From Methylotetracoccus oryzae (GTDB lineage: Bacteria > Pseudomonadota > Gammaproteobacteria > Methylococcales > Methylococcaceae): DNA of 64,000 nt. Made by a program: the position numbers and the translations under genes. Shown here piece after piece: positions 60,081 to 64,000 of the stretch. Under the pieces are notes generated by a model. That model was not told where the DNA came from. It saw only the letters and a list, made by a program, of their open reading frames with translations, and did no database searches. Numbering within the stretch: position 1 is the first letter of the stretch; each line of letters starts with the position of its first letter. The stretch is taken from contig NZ_SRSH01000001.1 in assembly GCF_006175985.1 (NCBI RefSeq), forward strand, positions 1 through 64,000, written 5' to 3'.

Positions 60081-62003
60081 ATGGCACTATTCGACCGATA
60101 TCAGACACGCTACGAAAAGAGCAAGCAGGAGGAATTGAGCCTACAGGAGTTTCTGGAGATCTGCCGCGAGGATCCGTCCACCTACGCCAGCCCCGCGGAG
60201 CGCATGCTGCTCGCGATCGGCGAGCCGGTGATGGTGGACACCCGCACCGACGCGCGCCTGAGCCGCGTCTTCGCCAACAAGATGATAAAGCGCTACCCGG
60301 CGTTCTCCGACTTCTACGGCATGGAGGAAGTGGTCGAGCAGATCGTCGCGTATTTCCGCCACGCGGCCCAGGGTTTGGAAGAACGCAAGCAGATTCTGTA
60401 CTTGCTCGGGCCGGTCGGGGGCGGCAAGTCCTCGCTGGCCGAGAAGCTGAAGTCACTGATCGAGAAGGTGCCGTTCTACGCGATCAAGGGATCGCCGGTG
60501 AACGAGTCTCCCCTCGGCCTGTTCTCGCCGGAGGAAGACGGCGCCATTCTCGAAGAGGAATACGGCATCCCACGCCGCCATGTGAACGGGATCATGTCGC
60601 CCTGGGCCGTCAAGCGCCTGCACGAGTACAACGGCGACATCACGCAGTTCAAGGTCGTCAAGCTGTACCCCTCGATCCTGGATCAGCGGGCGGTCACCAA
60701 GACCGAGCCGGGCGACGAGAACAATCAGGACATCTCCTCGCTGGTCGGCAAGGTCGACATCCGGAAGCTCGAACGCTATTCGCAGGACGATCCCGACGCT
60801 TACAGCTTCTCCGGCGGACTATGCCTGGGCAACCGCGGCATCATGGAATTCGTCGAGATGTTCAAGGCGCCCATCAAGGTGTTGCACCCGCTGCTGACCG
60901 CCACACAGGAAGGCAACTACAAGGGCACGGAAGGGCTGTCGGCGATCCCGTTCGAGGGCATCATCCTGGCGCACTCGAATGAGTCCGAGTGGACGCAGTT
61001 CCGCAACAACAAGAACAACGAGGCCTTCCTGGACCGCGTCTATGTGGTCAAGGTGCCCTATTGCCTCCGCGTCAGCGACGAGATCCGGATCTACGAAAAG
61101 CTGCTCGCACACAGTTCGCTGTCCGAATCGCCCTGCGCGCCGCACACGCTGAAGATGCTGGCACAGTTCATCGTGCTGTCGCGACTGAAGGAGCCGGAAA
61201 ACTCCAACATCTACTCGAAGATGCGGGTCTATGACGGCGAGAACCTGAAGGACACCGATCCGAAAGCCAAGTCCTACCAGGAGTACAAGGACTACGCCGG
61301 CGTCGACGAAGGCATGGAAGGCCTGTCGACCCGCTTCGCGTTCAAGATCCTGTCGAAGGTCTTCAATTTCGACCATTCCGAGGTTGCGGCGAACCCGGTC
61401 CACCTGCTGTACGTGCTGGAACAGCAGATCGCTCAGGAACAGTTTCCACCCGAAACACAGGAACGCTATCTGCGGTTCATCAAGGAATACCTGGTGCCGC
61501 GCTACGTGGATTTCATCGGCAAGGAAGTGCAGACGGCCTACCTGGAATCCTATTCGGAATACGGGCAGAACATCTTCGACCGCTACGTGACCTATGCCGA
61601 CTACTGGATCCAGGATCAGGAATACCGTGATCCGGACACCGGCGAGAACTTCGACCGCCGCGCGCTGAACGAGGAACTGGAGAAAATCGAGAAGCCGGCC
61701 GGCATCAGCAATCCAAAGGACTTCCGCAACGAGATCGTCAACTTCGTGCTGCGCGCTCGGGCCAGCAACGCCGGCCGCAACCCGGCCTGGACCAGCTACG
61801 AGAAGCTGCGCGCGGTCATCGAGAAGAAGATGTTCGCCAACACCGAGGAGTTGCTGCCGGTCATCTCTTTCAACGCGAAGGCCTCGGCCGACGACCAGAA
61901 AAAGCATGAGGATTTCGTGAACCGCATGGTGCTGAAGGGCTACACGCCGAAGCAGGTGCGGCTGTTGTCCGAATGGTATCTGCGCGTCAGGAAGTCCTCC
62001 TGA
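60081..62003 (+). CDS. prkA: PrkA-type serine protein kinase (YeaG)
   Basis: A 640-residue protein: an AAA-like ATPase domain with Walker A LLGPVGGGKSSLAEKLK near residue 110, then a C-terminal domain related to protein kinases (PrkA_C, from about 390). E. coli YeaG is a stationary-phase/nitrogen-starvation kinase. It is followed by yeaH (15-bp gap) and spoVR (overlap), the same three-gene unit known in many proteobacteria. Confidence 0.95.
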   Translation: MALFDRYQTRYEKSKQEELSLQEFLEICREDPSTYASPAERMLLAIGEPVMVDTRTDARLSRVFANKMIKRYPAFSDFYGMEEVVEQIVAYFRHAAQGLEERKQILYLLGPVGGGKSSLAEKLKSLIEKVPFYAIKGSPVNESPLGLFSPEEDGAILEEEYGIPRRHVNGIMSPWAVKRLHEYNGDITQFKVVKLYPSILDQRAVTKTEPGDENNQDISSLVGKVDIRKLERYSQDDPDAYSFSGGLCLGNRGIMEFVEMFKAPIKVLHPLLTATQEGNYKGTEGLSAIPFEGIILAHSNESEWTQFRNNKNNEAFLDRVYVVKVPYCLRVSDEIRIYEKLLAHSSLSESPCAPHTLKMLAQFIVLSRLKEPENSNIYSKMRVYDGENLKDTDPKAKSYQEYKDYAGVDEGMEGLSTRFAFKILSKVFNFDHSEVAANPVHLLYVLEQQIAQEQFPPETQERYLRFIKEYLVPRYVDFIGKEVQTAYLESYSEYGQNIFDRYVTYADYWIQDQEYRDPDTGENFDRRALNEELEKIEKPAGISNPKDFRNEIVNFVLRARASNAGRNPAWTSYEKLRAVIEKKMFANTEELLPVISFNAKASADDQKKHEDFVNRMVLKGYTPKQVRLLSEWYLRVRKSS

Positions 62004-62018
62004 GGCAGGGCCCAGCCT

Positions 62019-63281
62019 ATGTCCAGCTTCGTCGATCGCCGGCTGAATCCGAAGAACAAGAGCGCCGTCAACCGTCAGCGCTTTCTGAAGCGTTTTCACA
62101 CGCAGATTCGGCGGGCGGTCGCGGATGCGATCTCGAAACGCTCGGTCACCGACATCGAGAGCGGGGAGAAAGTCCGCATTCCGTCACGCGACACGTCCGA
62201 ACCCTACTTCAAGCACGGGCCCGGCGGACGGCGCGAGATGGTCCATCCGGGCAACCAGAAGTTCGTCACGGGAGACCGCGTCGCCCGACCCGAGGGCGGC
62301 GGCGGCAAGGGCGGCGGACAGGGTGACGACTCCACCGAAGGCTCCGACGATTTCGTCTTCGAACTGACGCGGGAAGAATTCCTCGATTATTTCTTCGAGG
62401 ACCTGGAACTGCCGAATCTGGTCAAGACGCAACTCGCGCGCGAGGAAACCCCGAAGAGCGTGCGCGCCGGCTTCACGTCCGATGGTGTGCCCGCCAACCT
62501 GCACGTGCTACGCTCGCTGCGCGGCGCGCTGGCCCGTCGCACCGCCCTGTCCGGTCCTTACCGGCGGGAAAAGCTCGCGCTCGAAGAGGAACTGGAGGCG
62601 CTGCTGCCGGAGACCGACGGTAACCGCACACGCATCGCCGTGTTGCGCGAGGAGATCGAGGCCCTACAGCGAAAAATCGACGCCGTACCGTTCATCGACA
62701 CCTTCGATCTGCGCTATCGCAGCCGGGTGCAACTGCCGGCGCCGACCTCGAAGGCCGTCATGTTCTGCGTGATGGACGTCTCCGGCTCGATGGATCAGGC
62801 CAAGAAGGACCTGGCGAAGCGCTTCTTCCTGCTGCTGTACCTGTTCCTGCGCCGCAACTACGACCGCATCGACGTGGTATTCATCCGCCACCACACAATC
62901 GCGCAGGAAGTGGACGAGGAAACCTTCTTTTATTCCCGCGAGAGCGGCGGCACCGTCGTATCGAGCGCGCTGAACCTGATGCGCGATGTGATCCGTGACC
63001 GCTACCCTGCGCGCGAGTGGAACATCTATGGCGCGCAAGCCTCCGACGGCGACAACTGGCCCGAGGACTCCGGTAAGTGCCACGCGATACTCAGCGACGA
63101 AATCATGCCGTCGGTGCAGTACTACGCCTACATCGAGATCAACAACGACAATCGCCAGGGGCTTTGGGCCGAATACGAAAAGGTCGAGGAAGCCTGGCCT
63201 AACTTTGCGATGCGCGCAATCTACGACGCCTCCGAAATCTACCCCGTGTTCCGCGAACTGTTCCAGAAGCAACAGGCATGA
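62019..63281 (+). CDS. yeaH: YeaH family protein (UPF0229/DUF444)
   Basis: A 420-residue protein with a VWA-like domain: FCVMDVSGSMDQAKKDLAKRFF is the metal-ion-dependent adhesion-site motif. A Gly-rich segment (PEGGGGKGGGQGDD) lies near residue 92. It acts with the PrkA kinase in stress response, but its biochemical role is not defined. The start follows GCAGGG near the prkA stop. Confidence 0.95.
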   Translation: MSSFVDRRLNPKNKSAVNRQRFLKRFHTQIRRAVADAISKRSVTDIESGEKVRIPSRDTSEPYFKHGPGGRREMVHPGNQKFVTGDRVARPEGGGGKGGGQGDDSTEGSDDFVFELTREEFLDYFFEDLELPNLVKTQLAREETPKSVRAGFTSDGVPANLHVLRSLRGALARRTALSGPYRREKLALEEELEALLPETDGNRTRIAVLREEIEALQRKIDAVPFIDTFDLRYRSRVQLPAPTSKAVMFCVMDVSGSMDQAKKDLAKRFFLLLYLFLRRNYDRIDVVFIRHHTIAQEVDEETFFYSRESGGTVVSSALNLMRDVIRDRYPAREWNIYGAQASDGDNWPEDSGKCHAILSDEIMPSVQYYAYIEINNDNRQGLWAEYEKVEEAWPNFAMRAIYDASEIYPVFRELFQKQQA

Positions 63282-64000
63282 AGCCGCTCTCCGAAGGCTC
63301 CGAGTGGACGTTCGAACTGCTCGAACGCTACGACCGTGAAATCGCGCGCATCGCTGCGGAATTCGGTCTGGACACGTATCCGAACCAGATCGAGGTCATC
63401 ACCTCCGAACAGATGATGGATGCCTATTCGAGCACCGGTATGCCGGTGTTCTACCATCACTGGTCGTTCGGCAAGCAGTTCCTCAGCGTCGAAAAGAGTT
63501 ACCGGCGCGGGCAGATGGGCCTGGCTTACGAACTGGTCATCAATTCGAACCCCTGCATCGCCTATCTGATGGAGGAGAACACGATGACCATGCAGGCGCT
63601 GGTCATCGCGCACGCCTGCTACGGGCACAATTCCTTTTTCAAGAACAACTACCTGTTCAAGGCCTGGACCAGTGCCGATGCGATCGTCGACTACCTGGTC
63701 TTCGCCCGCAACTATATCTCGCAGTGCGAGGAGCGCCACGGCCAGGAGGCGGTGGAGGACATCCTGGACTCCTGCCATGCCTTGATGAGCTACGGCGTCG
63801 ACCGATATCGGAAGCCACCACCGCTATCGATGGAAGAGGAACGGACCCGCCAGCAGGAGCGCGCCGATTACCTCCAGTCGCAGCTGAACGACTTGTGGCG
63901 CATCACGGTGCCGTCCCGGGCCCATGCCGGCACGCAGAAGCATGAGCGCTTCCTGCCGGAGCCCGAGGAAAACCTGTTGTACTTCATTGAGAAAAACGCA
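63278..64000 (+). CDS. SpoVR family protein, 3' end outside the window
   Basis: The first 241 residues of a SpoVR/YcgB protein, starting at ATG 63278 overlapping the yeaH stop (ATGA). LDTYPNQIEVITSEQMMDAYSSTGMPVFYHHWSFGK and IAHACYGHNSFFKNNYLF match the family's N-terminal half. Family members are about 500 residues long, so more than half is missing. Its function is undefined; the gene is part of the prkA-yeaH-spoVR unit. Confidence 0.95.
   Translation, partial: MKPLSEGSEWTFELLERYDREIARIAAEFGLDTYPNQIEVITSEQMMDAYSSTGMPVFYHHWSFGKQFLSVEKSYRRGQMGLAYELVINSNPCIAYLMEENTMTMQALVIAHACYGHNSFFKNNYLFKAWTSADAIVDYLVFARNYISQCEERHGQEAVEDILDSCHALMSYGVDRYRKPPPLSMEEERTRQQERADYLQSQLNDLWRITVPSRAHAGTQKHERFLPEPEENLLYFIEKNA

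Overview
The window is a GC-rich, densely packed bacterial chromosome segment with about 58 protein genes. No rRNA, tRNA, CRISPR array or insertion sequence was recognised. Gene orders match gammaproteobacteria: rne divergent from rluC-HAD-sppA, and yceD-rpmF-plsX-fabHDG-acpP-fabF-pabC-mltG-tmk-holB-pilZ-tatD. A complete dsrEFH-dsrC group, in which DsrC keeps both redox cysteines, suggests a sulfur-metabolising lineage such as Chromatiales/Ectothiorhodospiraceae. That placement is inference, not proof.

Layout. (1) 1-7.5 kb, minus strand except the regulator: a Met-rich Tat-exported multicopper oxidase, a three-PAS hybrid histidine kinase behind an isochorismatase-fold protein, a divergent LuxR-type response regulator, and a small HMA-like membrane protein. 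(2) 7.6-14.2 kb: a DUF2076 protein, dsrEFHC, a BepA-type M48 protease, an acyl-CoA ligase and a ubiquinone-type hydroxylase. (3) 14.3-22.4 kb: glutamate synthase gltB-gltD and the potassium transporter trkH. (4) 22.5-29.2 kb: a secreted helical protein, a universal stress protein, an ABC-F ATPase overlapping a membrane protein, a YcxB-like protein, a bacterioferritin with a Leu at the haem-ligand position, its ferredoxin bfd behind a Fur-type promoter, and a porin behind a sigma-54-like promoter. (5) 29.6-42 kb: a GH57 glycosidase, then the tatD-to-yceD fatty acid, ribosomal protein and replication block. (6) 42-49.5 kb: glycogen metabolism (malQ, glgC, glgB-glgA) with a Nudix hydrolase. (7) 49.5-55.5 kb: sppA, a HAD phosphatase and rluC, divergent from RNase E. 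(8) 55.9-59.7 kb: an AI-2E-family permease, then an NCS2 permease followed by a CREST-superfamily hydrolase. (9) 60.1-64 kb: prkA-yeaH-spoVR, the last cut by the window edge.

How it fits together. Nitrogen assimilation (gltBD, and a porin with sigma-54/NtrC-like sites), iron storage and release (bfr, bfd with a Fur box), glycogen storage (glg, malQ, possibly GH57), sulfur relay (dsrEFHC) and a stress kinase operon (prkA) sit around an essential lipid and RNA-processing core. The glycogen genes lie between sppA and yceD, which are close neighbours in pseudomonads.

Most noteworthy candidates: the nitrogen-type promoter of the porin; the isochorismatase-fold protein whose catalytic Asp position is Gly, paired with a sensor kinase; the 11-bp sequence TCACGCGTGAC on both sides of the copper-oxidase gene; the NCS2-CREST pair; and a near-leaderless promoter for yceD-rpmF.
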